Assembly: GCF_000282635.1 (NCBI RefSeq)
Contig: NZ_AKIW01000083.1
Coordinates: 1 to 59,257 of the forward strand
Direction of reading: 5' to 3'
Length of the DNA: 59,257 bases
From: Variovorax sp. CF313
Lineage (GTDB): Bacteria > Pseudomonadota > Gammaproteobacteria > Burkholderiales > Burkholderiaceae_C
The translations under genes were made by a program, and so were the position numbers. The notes under the pieces were generated by a model. That model made no database searches. It was not told the DNA's origin and worked only from the letters and a program-made list of their open reading frames with translations. This document shows, one piece after another, positions 25,793 to 33,747 of this stretch (position 1 is its first letter; each line of letters opens with the position of its first letter).

Positions 25793-26257
25793 ATGACGCA
25801 CACCGCCGCCGCCCCCCTTGGATCGAGCGACCGCAAGGTCGACCGGCTGCTCGCCCATTACGAGGAGAGCCACCGCCATCCGACCAACGAACTGATCCAT
25901 TTCGTGGCCATCCCGGCCATCATGCTGAGCATCGTCGGCTTGCTGTTCGCGCTCCATCCCTGGGTGGCCTACGGTTTCGTGGCCGCCAGCCTCGTCTACT
26001 ACGCCTTGCTGCGCTCGCCGGCCTTCCTGCTGGCCATGCTCGCCCTGACCGCACTGGCCTTGGCGCTGGTGCATGCGATGGGCGGACTTGCATTGCCGAT
26101 TTCAGCCGCTATCTTTGTGGTGGCCTGGATCTTCCAGTTCGTGGGCCACAAGATCGAGGGCAAGAAACCTTCGTTCTTCGAAGACCTCCAATATCTCTGG
26201 GTCGGACCGTTGTTCGTGCTGTCCAAGCTTTTCCTAAAGCTGGGGGTACGCTGGTAG
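25793..26257 (+). CDS. DUF962 / Mpo1-like membrane protein
   Basis: This is a 154-residue membrane protein of the DUF962 (YGL010w-like) family. It has the family's early RLLAHYEESHRHPTNELIHFVAIP motif and about four hydrophobic segments. The C-terminal block FVGHKIEGKKPSFFEDLQYLWVGPLF is also typical. The yeast relative Mpo1 is an iron-dependent dioxygenase that alpha-oxidises fatty acids, and His residues of the motif are conserved here. A bacterial role is not established. ATG at 25793 was preferred over an upstream frame extension, because the family motif starts about 25 residues in. Confidence 0.82.
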   Translation: MTHTAAAPLGSSDRKVDRLLAHYEESHRHPTNELIHFVAIPAIMLSIVGLLFALHPWVAYGFVAASLVYYALLRSPAFLLAMLALTALALALVHAMGGLALPISAAIFVVAWIFQFVGHKIEGKKPSFFEDLQYLWVGPLFVLSKLFLKLGVRW

Positions 26258-26284
26258 CCCTGGTCTATCACGACGATAGAAATT

Positions 26285-26298
26285 CAAGGGAACCCTTG
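26285..26298. promoter_or_regulatory. Short palindrome upstream of CIRCE
   Basis: CAAGGG-AA-CCCTTG is a perfect inverted repeat ending 2 bp before the CIRCE element of rpoH. It could be part of the promoter region or a second operator. Its role is unknown. Confidence 0.35.
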
Positions 26299-26300
26299 GT

Positions 26301-26327
26301 TTAGCACTCCCTCTAATCGAGTGCTAA
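26301..26327. promoter_or_regulatory. CIRCE element (HrcA operator) upstream of rpoH
   Basis: TTAGCACTC (26301-26309), a 9 bp spacer, then GAGTGCTAA (26319-26327) is an exact match to the consensus CIRCE inverted repeat bound by the heat-shock repressor HrcA. It ends 27 bp before the rpoH ATG. It overlaps a possible promoter (TTAGCA, 18 bp, TAATAT at 26325-26330), so HrcA binding would block transcription directly. The hrcA gene is not in the window. Confidence 0.93.
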
Positions 26328-26354
26328 TATGGCCCACACAAAGGAGTTTCCCTG

Positions 26355-27296
26355 ATGACAACGCTGTCTGGAGTCTCTGCCAACCAGCTGGCCGTCGCCA
26401 ACCCATGGTCGATGGTTCCCCCGCTGGGCAACCTGGACGCCTACATTTCGGCCGCCAACCGCCTGCCGCTGCTCACGCTTGAAGAAGAGCAGGGCTTCGC
26501 ACGCAAGCTGCGCGACCACAACGACCTCGAATCCGCCGGCGCGCTGGTGCTGTCGCATCTGCGCCTCGTAGTGTCCATTTCCCGCCAGTACCTGGGCTAC
26601 GGGCTGCCGCACGGCGACCTGATCCAGGAAGGCAACGTCGGCCTCATGAAGGCCGTGAAGCGCTTCGACCCCGACCAGGGCGTCCGGCTCGTGAGCTACG
26701 CCATGCACTGGATCAAGGCCGAGATCCACGAGTACATCCTGAAGAACTGGCGCATGGTCAAGGTCGCGACGACCAAGGCCCAGCGCAAGCTGTTCTTCAA
26801 CCTGCGCTCGATGAAGCAAGGCTTCAAGGCCGACTCGGCCGCGGCCGACAACGGCACGCACCGCGAGACGCTGAGCCCCGACGAGGTGTCGCAGATGGCG
26901 ACCCGGCTGAACGTCAAGCCCGAGGAAGTGCTCGAGATGGAAACCCGCCTGTCGGGCGGCGACGTCATGCTCGATCCGGGCCCCTCCGACGACGGCGACG
27001 AAGCCTTCGGCCCGATCGCCTATTTGGCCGACGCCACGCAGGAACCCACCGCCCTGCTCGAATCGCAGCAGCGCGACCGCCTGTCGAGCGACGGCATCGC
27101 CACCGCACTCGAAGCGCTGGACGACCGCAGCCGCCGCATCGTGGAAGAGCGCTGGCTCAAGGTCAACGACGACGGCTCGGGCGGCATGACGCTGCACGAC
27201 CTGGCCGCGGTGTACGGCGTGAGTGCCGAGCGCATCCGCCAGATCGAGGTCGCGGCCATGAAGAAGATGAAGAAGGCGCTCGCGGACTACGCGTAA
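26355..27296 (+). CDS. rpoH: Heat-shock RNA polymerase sigma factor RpoH (sigma-32)
   Basis: This is a 313-residue group 3 sigma factor directing heat-shock gene transcription. Region 2 has HLRLVVSISRQYLGYGLPHGDLIQEGNVGLMKAVKRFDP. The RpoH box QRKLFFNLR distinguishes it from other sigma factors. Region 4 ends with SAERIRQIEVAAMKKMKKAL. The start is fixed by AAAGGAG 9 bp upstream. The exact CIRCE just upstream implies repression by HrcA, joining two heat-shock circuits. The transcript ends at a strong hairpin shared with the convergent gene. Confidence 0.97.
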   Translation: MTTLSGVSANQLAVANPWSMVPPLGNLDAYISAANRLPLLTLEEEQGFARKLRDHNDLESAGALVLSHLRLVVSISRQYLGYGLPHGDLIQEGNVGLMKAVKRFDPDQGVRLVSYAMHWIKAEIHEYILKNWRMVKVATTKAQRKLFFNLRSMKQGFKADSAAADNGTHRETLSPDEVSQMATRLNVKPEEVLEMETRLSGGDVMLDPGPSDDGDEAFGPIAYLADATQEPTALLESQQRDRLSSDGIATALEALDDRSRRIVEERWLKVNDDGSGGMTLHDLAAVYGVSAERIRQIEVAAMKKMKKALADYA

Positions 27297-27311
27297 GCCT
27301 TGTCCCTTCAG

Positions 27312-27340
27312 AAGAAAGCCCGGCATTCCCGGGCTTTCTT
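27312..27340. terminator. Bidirectional terminator between rpoH and the AlkD-like gene
   Basis: A perfect 12 bp stem (27312-27323 with 27329-27340) with loop CATTC, rich in A on the left arm and T on the right, sits between two convergent genes. Its right end meets the stop codon of the minus-strand gene. Confidence 0.85.
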
Positions 27341-28167
27341 CATTTGGAGAGCGTTCGCAGCGCCCGCTTCGCGATGTAGCGGGTTTCGGCCGTGTCCGAC
27401 TCTGCCACCCACCGCGCGCAGAGCTTGTCGACCCACTCGCCCTGGCTCTTGCTTGCGTCGTTGAGCCAGTTGGCGACCGAGTTCTGCACGTAGCGGCTGG
27501 AGTCGGCGCGCAGCGGCTCGATCAGCGGCAAGGCCCGCCACGGCTCGGTCTTGAGCGCATCGATCTGCGCGCACCACACGCCGCGCGGCCGCGTGAGTTC
27601 GCTCGCAAAGCGGCGGATGTTGGGGTCGGCATCGGAGACCCACGGCTGCAGCAGCGCAAGCGCTTCGTCGAGCGACGCGATGACCTCGTCGCGCACCGCC
27701 ATCCAGGCGATCTCGCGCACGCCGAAATGCGGATCGGCGGCGAAGCGGCGCACCGCCTCCAGCTGCGCCGCCAGCGGCAGGCCCGACAACGCGACCCATT
27801 GCGCGGCCCAGCAGCGGGCCACGTCGCTCGCGTGCGTGGCCAGCCGGTGCGCGACAGCGTCACGCTCGCCGTGCAGTGCCGCCATGTCGTAGAGCGCACG
27901 CGCGATGTGCCCGTGCCGCTGCATGGGCTTGAAAGCGCTCAGCATCGCGAGTGTGTCGACCAGCCGCTCGCCCTGCGCGTCGAGCCCGATGTGCCCCGCC
28001 ACGCTGCGCGCCAGCCGGGGCAGCTCCAGCGCCATGAATTCGTTGAGGTTGACGGTTTCGAGCAGCCCGTCGTTGAGTGCGCTGAGCACCTCGGGCGGGA
28101 TCAGCGCGATGCGGAAGGCGCCCTTGCGCCCTTTCAGGTGCTCGACCGAGTCCACGGCGGCCAACAA
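27340..28167 (-). CDS. DNA alkylation repair protein-like HEAT-repeat protein
   Basis: This protein of about 275 residues is made of HEAT-like helical repeats. Features such as HFGVREIAWMAVRDEV, DADPNIRRFASELTRPRGVW and SSRYVQNSVANWLNDASK resemble the AlkC/AlkD DNA glycosylase superfamily, which excises positively charged alkylated bases. The start is uncertain: TTG at 28167 gives 275 residues and GTG at 28155 gives 271. It follows the SCO1 gene by about 10 bp on the same strand, so it may be the last gene of the oxidase-assembly unit, although its role is unrelated. The glycosylase function is inferred from the fold only. Confidence 0.75.
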   Translation of the reverse strand: MLAAVDSVEHLKGRKGAFRIALIPPEVLSALNDGLLETVNLNEFMALELPRLARSVAGHIGLDAQGERLVDTLAMLSAFKPMQRHGHIARALYDMAALHGERDAVAHRLATHASDVARCWAAQWVALSGLPLAAQLEAVRRFAADPHFGVREIAWMAVRDEVIASLDEALALLQPWVSDADPNIRRFASELTRPRGVWCAQIDALKTEPWRALPLIEPLRADSSRYVQNSVANWLNDASKSQGEWVDKLCARWVAESDTAETRYIAKRALRTLSK

Positions 28168-28177
28168 GCGGTCTTCC

Positions 28178-28795
28178 TCAGGAAGCCAGCAGCGTCTTCA
28201 GGTCCGACACCATCGACGGCACGCCCGCGCCATAACGCGCATAGAGCCGCAGCCGCCCCTGCGTGTCGTAGACATAGCTGGCGGCCGAGTGGTCCATCGA
28301 ATAGCTGGTGGGCGTCTTGCCGTCGACCTTCTTGTAGTAGACCTTGTAGTCCTTCGCGACAGCGGCCAGCTCGTCGGGCGTGGGGATCAGCGCGACGAAG
28401 CTCGGGTCGAACGCGCCCATGTAGGCCTTGAGCACCTCTGCCGTGTCGCGCGCCGGATCGACCGTGACGAACAGCACCTGCAGCCTGTCGCCGTCCTTGC
28501 CGAGCTGCTGCTTGACCTGCGCCATCTCGGTCATGGTGGTGGGGCAGACGTCGGGGCATTGCGCATAGCCGAAGAACAGCACGACCACCTTGCCCTTGAA
28601 GTCGGCCATGGTGCGGACCTTGCCGTCGGCGTCCTTCAGCGAGAAGTCCTTGGCGTAGTCCGCGCCTGTGATGTCGACGGCGTTGAAGTTCTGCCGGGCC
28701 TCGCCGCAGCCCGCAAGGCCCAGGCCCAGGGCAGCGGCCACGCCCACCCAGCCGGCGCCCGTGGCCATCAGTCGAAGAGCGTTGCGCTTGTTCAT
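28178..28795 (-). CDS. sco1: SCO1/SenC copper chaperone for cytochrome oxidase
   Basis: This is a 205-residue lipoprotein (lipobox LAGC, Cys30) with a thioredoxin fold. The copper-binding CPDVC (Cys80 and Cys84) and the distal His169 (MDHSAA) are present. SCO proteins deliver copper to, or reduce, the CuA centre of subunit II on the periplasmic side. It lies 10 bp after ctaB in the assembly-gene operon. Confidence 0.95.
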   Translation of the reverse strand: MNKRNALRLMATGAGWVGVAAALGLGLAGCGEARQNFNAVDITGADYAKDFSLKDADGKVRTMADFKGKVVVLFFGYAQCPDVCPTTMTEMAQVKQQLGKDGDRLQVLFVTVDPARDTAEVLKAYMGAFDPSFVALIPTPDELAAVAKDYKVYYKKVDGKTPTSYSMDHSAASYVYDTQGRLRLYARYGAGVPSMVSDLKTLLAS

Positions 28796-28805
28796 GAAGA
28801 CTTGG

Positions 28806-29711
28806 TCAGTGAAGGTAGTGATCGACGAGCAGCGCCAGGAACAGCACGCTCAGGTGGATCAGCGAGAAGCGGAAGGTCTTGCGCGCCAGCGCGTCGGAAT
28901 AGTTGCGCCACAACGCGAACGCATAACCGGTGAAGCCGGCGCTCACCGCGACGGCCACCGCCAGGTAGAGCCAGCCGCTCATGCCGTAGATGAAGGGCAT
29001 CATGCAGGCCGCGAACAGAATGAAGGTGTACAGCAGCACCTGCAGCCGCGTGAACTCGTTGCCATGCGTGACCGGCAGCATCGGCAGGCCGGCCTTGCGG
29101 TAGTCCTCCACGCGGTAGAGCGCCAGCGCCCAGAAGTGTGGCGGCGTCCACAGGAAGATGATGAGGAAAAGAATCCAGGCCCCGGGGTCCAGGGAGCCCG
29201 TCATCGCGGCCCAGCCCAGCACCGGCGGCATCGCGCCCGACGCGCCGCCGATCACGATGTTCTGTGGCGTCAGCGGCTTGAGGATCACGGTGTAGATCAC
29301 CGCGTAGCCGACGAAGGTGGCGAAGGTGAGCCACATGGTGAGCGGATTGACCGTGAACCACAGCAGCGCCGAACCCGCCGCGCACAGCAGCGCCGAGAAA
29401 ACCAGCGCCTGCCTGTTGCTGAGTTCGCCGCGCGCCGTGGGACGCCACGCGGTGCGCTTCATCTTGGCGTCGATGCCCTTCTCGACGAGGCAATTGAACG
29501 CGGCAGCGGCACCGGCCACCAGCCAGATGCCGATGCAGGCCAGCACCGCGCGCTGCACGTCGGCCCACGAAGGCAGACCGGGGACGGCCAGCACCATGCC
29601 GATCAGCGCGCAGAACACGATCAGCTGCACCACGCGCGGCTTGGTCAGCGCGTAGAACTGGCGCAGCACGTTCGCGGTGCTGGTTTGCTGAACGGGGATC
29701 GGGGTGCTCAC
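28806..29711 (-). CDS. ctaB: Heme O synthase (protoheme IX farnesyltransferase)
   Basis: This is a 301-residue UbiA-type prenyltransferase with about nine membrane segments. The Asp-rich prenyl-diphosphate motif appears as NCLVEKGIDAKMKRTAWRPT. A second conserved loop has WTPPHFWALALYRVEDYRKAGLPMLP. It converts heme b to heme o, the substrate of CtaA. The start is GTG, overlapping the ctaA stop as GTGA, which implies coupled translation. Confidence 0.96.
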   Translation of the reverse strand: MSTPIPVQQTSTANVLRQFYALTKPRVVQLIVFCALIGMVLAVPGLPSWADVQRAVLACIGIWLVAGAAAAFNCLVEKGIDAKMKRTAWRPTARGELSNRQALVFSALLCAAGSALLWFTVNPLTMWLTFATFVGYAVIYTVILKPLTPQNIVIGGASGAMPPVLGWAAMTGSLDPGAWILFLIIFLWTPPHFWALALYRVEDYRKAGLPMLPVTHGNEFTRLQVLLYTFILFAACMMPFIYGMSGWLYLAVAVAVSAGFTGYAFALWRNYSDALARKTFRFSLIHLSVLFLALLVDHYLH

Positions 29712-30928
29712 GCGGCGGCCTTCCTCTGGCTATTGTTGTTGGCGGACGCATTGTCACCGGCACGCACGATCAGCGCCGCGGGATCGCGCCGGCTCTCGCA
29801 CAGCGCCCAGGTGAGCACCACGGCGAGCGCAGCGGCGCCGCCGGTGTGCAGCACCGCCGCGGCCAGCGGCCAGCCCAGCAGCACGTTGCCAAGACCCGTG
29901 GCGAGCTGAAGCAGCGCCAGCCCCGCGAGCCAGCGCGCCTGCGGACGCAACGCCGCGATGCGGCGCAGGTGCCATGCGAGCACGCCGAGCGCGACGAACA
30001 CCGCATAGGCCATCAACCGATGCGCATAGTGGATGGCGGTGAGCGCGGAAAAATCGAGCGGCTGGCCCTCGCCGGTCACACCGAGGTGGCGCCAGATCTC
30101 GAAGCCCTGCGCGAAGTTCATGGCCGGCCACCAGCTGTCCTGGCAGATGGGGAACTGCGTGCAGGCCAGCACCGCATAGTTGGTGCTGACCCAGCCGCCG
30201 AGCGCGATCTGAAGCCCCAGCAGCACGGTGGTCGCAATGAGCCCGTTGCGCAGTGCAGGCGCTACGGCGGTGGGCAGCCGCTGCGCAGCCGTCTGCCGGT
30301 AGTGCACGGCCTGGATGCAGAGCAGCGCCAGCAACACCACGGCACCGAGCAGATGCAGCGTGACGATGGCGGGGAAGAGCTTCCAAGTCACCGTGAGTGC
30401 GCCGAAGGCGCCCTGCAGGCAGACCCAAACCAGGGTAAATGCCGGCCACCACGCGCTGAGCGTGGCGTGGTGCTCGCCGTCTTTCGACGGCGGCGGCGCG
30501 CGGCGCTGGCGGCGGCGCGCGATCCAGGTGGCACCCGCGAGCGTGAGGATCAGCACGCCGACACCCGTTGCCAGATAGCGGTGGACCATCTCCACCCATG
30601 CCTTGCTGTGCGTGACGGGGCCGGTCGGCTGCGCGGCCTGCGCCATCGCGATCTCATGGCGCGCGCCGGCCGGGCTGGCGTTGCCGTAGCAGCCGGGCCA
30701 ATCGGGGCAGCCCAGGCCGGAGTCGGTGAGCCGCGTGAAGGCGCCGAACAGCGTGAGATCGAAGGTGAGGAACAGCGTGAGCACGGTCAGCGCATGCAGC
30801 CGCCGCGCCGGGCCTGCACCCGCGTTGCGCCGCCAGACCCACACCAGCGGGCCAAGCGCGATCAGGACGCCCGCGGCCATGAGCCAGGCGATGGGCGTCA
30901 GATCGTAGAGCGAGGTGGTCGTGTCCAT
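29708..30928 (-). CDS. ctaA: Heme A synthase (COX15/CtaA)
   Basis: This is a 406-residue membrane protein with about eight hydrophobic segments in two homologous halves. Heme-ligand His residues appear in VEMVHRYLATGVG and IHYAHRLMAYAVF. The Cys pair CPDWPGC is in the first half and CTQFPIC in the second. It oxidises heme o to heme a for subunit I. It begins 17 bp after the SCO-like gene. The length is that of the proteobacterial type 2 enzyme. Confidence 0.94.
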   Translation of the reverse strand: MDTTTSLYDLTPIAWLMAAGVLIALGPLVWVWRRNAGAGPARRLHALTVLTLFLTFDLTLFGAFTRLTDSGLGCPDWPGCYGNASPAGARHEIAMAQAAQPTGPVTHSKAWVEMVHRYLATGVGVLILTLAGATWIARRRQRRAPPPSKDGEHHATLSAWWPAFTLVWVCLQGAFGALTVTWKLFPAIVTLHLLGAVVLLALLCIQAVHYRQTAAQRLPTAVAPALRNGLIATTVLLGLQIALGGWVSTNYAVLACTQFPICQDSWWPAMNFAQGFEIWRHLGVTGEGQPLDFSALTAIHYAHRLMAYAVFVALGVLAWHLRRIAALRPQARWLAGLALLQLATGLGNVLLGWPLAAAVLHTGGAAALAVVLTWALCESRRDPAALIVRAGDNASANNNSQRKAAA

Positions 30929-30945
30929 GGGCAAGTCGGAGGCGG

Positions 30946-31680
30946 TCAGCGGCCCGGTTCGTCCCACGACGCCGAGGCGCGCAGCAGGCGGTCGAGGTCG
31001 CGCTTGGCGCGGCTGGCACCGGCCGCGTCCATGCGGGCGGGGAAACGCATCATCCAGTTGCCCATCGGATCGACCACGTAGAGGTGTTCGGCCAGCGAGT
31101 GGCCCGGCATGGGAGCAAGCCACTTGGCCAGCTGGTCGGCCGGCACGCGCAGCACCGTCGCGCCATGCAGGCCGTTGTTCAGGCGCTCGGGCACGGGCGC
31201 GGCGTCGCTCACGAGCCAGACACGGTCCATGCGGTCTTTCTCGCGGCCCAGGCTCTCGCGCAGCTGGCGCTGCAGGTAGAGCTGCTGCTCGCAAAGCGCA
31301 TCGCAGGCTGCATCGGCCACGGCCACCAGCAGCCACTGGCCCTTGAGCGTGGCGATGTCCACCGGCGCACCATTGCGGTCGGTGGCCGTCAGCTTCGGCA
31401 GCTCGCGCTGCGGCTCGACCAGTTCGCCGTAGACGCTGCGGCCTTCGGGCCGGATCACGTAGTAGGTGAAGTACGAGGCAATGACGGGCGCCGCGCACAT
31501 CAGCATCACGGCGATCATCTTCCAGCGCCCCATGACCGTGCGCCGGCCTTCCGCGCCGTCGAGCGCCTGGTTGGGCGACGGCATCGAATGCACCGTCAGG
31601 CCCAGCGGCTCGTCAGAAGCGGCCATCGCGCGCGCGGCGCCTCGAGCGGCGGAGGGGTGTGATGAATTGGAACCAGACAT
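30946..31680 (-). CDS. SCO-like thioredoxin-fold membrane protein in the oxidase-assembly operon
   Basis: This is a protein of up to 244 residues with one N-terminal membrane anchor (about residues 53-76, WKMIAVMLMCAAPVIASYFTYYV). The periplasmic domain aligns in layout with SCO proteins, including a Cys pair in CDALC (spacing C-x3-C, as in CPxxC). A late His in GHSLAEHLYVVDP could be the third ligand. The start is uncertain: ATG at 31680 overlaps SURF1 by 68 bp, and ATG at 31626 by 14 bp. It lies between SURF1 and ctaA in the assembly unit. The copper-related role is inference. Confidence 0.78.
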   Translation of the reverse strand: MSGSNSSHPSAARGAARAMAASDEPLGLTVHSMPSPNQALDGAEGRRTVMGRWKMIAVMLMCAAPVIASYFTYYVIRPEGRSVYGELVEPQRELPKLTATDRNGAPVDIATLKGQWLLVAVADAACDALCEQQLYLQRQLRESLGREKDRMDRVWLVSDAAPVPERLNNGLHGATVLRVPADQLAKWLAPMPGHSLAEHLYVVDPMGNWMMRFPARMDAAGASRAKRDLDRLLRASASWDEPGR

Positions 31681-32464
31681 AGAGGATGACGACGAGGGCC
31701 GACAGGCCGAACCACTGGAATGCGTAACCGTAGTGCCTCTCCAGGCCCAGCGCCGGGGCCGGCCAGTCGCGCTGCAGGCCCTCGGAGGCCGGTCCGCTCT
31801 GTTGCAGCGACACGTCGGTGCGCAGCGGCAGCTTGGTTTCGGCGCGGAAGGCTTCCAGGTCGAGATTTTGCCGGATGGGCGAATACCCCTCGGCGGCCGA
31901 TGCCGGAGCGGCCGGTGCGGAGGCCGCCGGGGCAGGCGCCGAAGCAGCCGCGGCCGGTGCGGATGCGGGGGTGCCCAATTCCAGCAGATGGCTCGGCGGC
32001 GGCTCGACCAGGCCCGTGACCTCGACGATGCCGGCGGGCGTCTCGACCGCGCCCAGCCGCGTGCGGTCGACGAAATTTCGCTGGATCCAGCCGCGTTGCA
32101 CCATCACCGTCTGTTCGGTGCCTTCCAGGGCGAAGGGCGTCAGCACGTAGAAGCCTGGCGTGCCGTGCATCTGGCGGTTGTCGAGAAATACGGTCTGCGG
32201 CGTCAGCCACAGGCCGCGCAGGCGCACCGGGCGATGCATCGCGTAGGAGGGCTTCTCCATCGCCAGGAACTCGGCCTGAGTCAGCGCCGGCTTCAGCTTC
32301 TGGGCCTCGATGTCGGCCTGCAGCGCTTCTTTCTGCGCGGCGCGCGACAACTGCCAGCGGCCCAGTGAAACGGTGGCTGCCACCGTCAGCACGGCAGCGA
32401 TGGTGATGAGCCAGAAACGGCCCGGCCGGCGCCGGTCTTCGGAATACAGGGGTTCAGGAGTCAC
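31613..32464 (-). CDS. SURF1 family cytochrome oxidase assembly protein
   Basis: This is a 283-residue protein with membrane anchors at both ends: residues about 18-38 (FWLITIAAVLTVAATVSLGRWQLSR) and near the C-terminus (YAFQWFGLSALVVILYVWF). The latter is the classic SURF1 ending. It helps insert heme a into subunit I. The periplasmic part contains a low-complexity Ala/Pro/Ser insertion of about 30 residues (around residue 170). The start is GTG at 32464, only 36 bp from the divergent DUF2909 start. Confidence 0.93.
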   Translation of the reverse strand: MTPEPLYSEDRRRPGRFWLITIAAVLTVAATVSLGRWQLSRAAQKEALQADIEAQKLKPALTQAEFLAMEKPSYAMHRPVRLRGLWLTPQTVFLDNRQMHGTPGFYVLTPFALEGTEQTVMVQRGWIQRNFVDRTRLGAVETPAGIVEVTGLVEPPPSHLLELGTPASAPAAAASAPAPAASAPAAPASAAEGYSPIRQNLDLEAFRAETKLPLRTDVSLQQSGPASEGLQRDWPAPALGLERHYGYAFQWFGLSALVVILYVWFQFITPLRRSRRRARDGRF

Positions 32465-32500
32465 TGGAGGGAACGGGGCGTGCGGCCGATAATGTGGGTC

Positions 32501-32722
32501 ATGAAATATTTCGTCGCCCTGGTGTTCCTGGGCATCTTCGCGAGCCTCGCGTTTGCCCTGTTCTTCATGCTGAAGGACGGGCGCAATGGGCGCGCCAAGA
32601 GCGGCGGCATGGCGCGCGCGCTCACCGTTCGGATCGGCCTTTCGGTGTTTTTGTTCCTCTGCCTGCTGCTGGCCTGGAAACTCGGCTACATCCAGCCCAC
32701 CGGGCTCCCAGTCGGCAAGTAG
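32501..32722 (+). CDS. DUF2909 twin-transmembrane protein
   Basis: This is a 73-residue protein with two membrane helices (FVALVFLGIFASLAFALFFML and TVRIGLSVFLFLCLLLAWKLGYI) joined by a basic loop. It matches the DUF2909 layout of betaproteobacterial oxidase loci. It is the only plus-strand gene inside the otherwise minus-strand cox region. ATG at 32501 is used; in-frame ATG at 32492 and GTG at 32480 are alternatives. Its function is unknown, though the location suggests a part in oxidase biogenesis. Confidence 0.85.
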   Translation: MKYFVALVFLGIFASLAFALFFMLKDGRNGRAKSGGMARALTVRIGLSVFLFLCLLLAWKLGYIQPTGLPVGK

Positions 32723-32748
32723 ATGGTGCTCGTTCCACGAGAACCATG

Positions 32749-32774
32749 AAAAAGGCGCCTTGCGGCGCCTTTTT
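32749..32774. terminator. Strong bidirectional terminator between DUF2909 and ctaE
   Basis: An 11 bp stem (AAAAAGGCGCC with GGCGCCTTTTT) has a TTGC loop. It is flanked by an A-run on the left and a T-run on the right, so it works on both strands. It ends DUF2909 transcripts on the plus strand and ctaE transcripts on the minus strand, splitting the structural from the assembly cox genes. Confidence 0.9.
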
Positions 32775-32802
32775 TCTGGAATGCCGGGACGAGGTTCTTC
32801 GC

Positions 32803-33684
32803 TCAAAGCCAATAGACCAGCATGTAGAGGCCGAGCCAGACCACGTCCACGAAGTGCCAGTACCAGGCCGCGCCCTCGAAGCCGAAGTGACGTTCCGGCG
32901 TGAAGTGGCCCTTGCGCAGGCGCAGCGTGATGAACAGCAGCATCAGCATGCCGATGAACACGTGCAGGCCGTGGAAGCCGGTCAGCATGAAGAAGGTCGA
33001 ACCGTAGGTGCCCGAGCTGAGCTTGAGGTTCAGCTCGGTGTACAGGTGGTGGTACTCGTAGCCCTGCACACTCAGGAAGATCAGGCCGAGCAGCACGGTA
33101 AGCCACATGAAGCGGATCGTCTGTGCGCGGTGGCCGGCACGCAATGCGTGGTGGGCAATGGTGAGCGTCACGCCCGAACTCAGCAGCAGCGCGGTGTTGA
33201 TCGTCGGCAGCCAGAACGGGCCGACGGTCTGGAAGGGCTCGACGATGCCGGCCGGCGAGCCGGTGGCGCCGGCGGCGGCACTGGGCCACACGGCCTTGAA
33301 GTCGGGCCAGAGGATCGCGTTGTCCAGGCCGCCGAGCGACGGCAGCGCGTGGGTGCGGGCCCACCAAAGCGCCGTGAAGAACGCGCCGAAGAACATCACT
33401 TCCGAGAAGATGAACCAGCTCATGCTCCAGCGGAACGAGAGGTCGACCTTGTGGCCGTACTGGCCGCTCTCGCTTTCGCCGATGGCGGCGCGGAACCACA
33501 CGAACAGCGTGCCGAGCCAGACCACCATGCCGGCCAGCAGGGACCATGCGCCCCACTCGTGGCCGTTGATCCATTGCGCGGCGCCCAGGATCACGAAGAA
33601 CAGGCCGATCGCGGCCGAAACCGGATACGCCGATGGTCCGGGCACGAAGTAGTAGGGCGTGGTGCCGTGGGTGGTTGAACTCAT
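32803..33684 (-). CDS. ctaE: Cytochrome c oxidase subunit III
   Basis: This is a 293-residue subunit with seven membrane segments. Conserved blocks are WSMSWFIFSEVMFFGAFF, SVQGYEYHHL, FFMLTGFHGLHVFIG and the closing WYWHFVDVVWLGLYMLVYW. It carries no redox centre but stabilises subunit I. It is preceded by the DUF2970 gene (63 bp) and followed by a strong terminator. Confidence 0.97.
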   Translation of the reverse strand: MSSTTHGTTPYYFVPGPSAYPVSAAIGLFFVILGAAQWINGHEWGAWSLLAGMVVWLGTLFVWFRAAIGESESGQYGHKVDLSFRWSMSWFIFSEVMFFGAFFTALWWARTHALPSLGGLDNAILWPDFKAVWPSAAAGATGSPAGIVEPFQTVGPFWLPTINTALLLSSGVTLTIAHHALRAGHRAQTIRFMWLTVLLGLIFLSVQGYEYHHLYTELNLKLSSGTYGSTFFMLTGFHGLHVFIGMLMLLFITLRLRKGHFTPERHFGFEGAAWYWHFVDVVWLGLYMLVYWL

Positions 33685-33747
33685 ATCAGCTCCTGGCTTT
33701 CTTTCTTCTCTCGATTCAATGGATTCTGCTTGTCGCGGGTTTCGCCG

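Noticed and set aside
26265..26279. CTATC-N5-GATAG inverted repeat after the DUF962 gene as a terminator
   Set aside because: The stem is only 5 bp and no T-run follows, so it does not support a terminator call.
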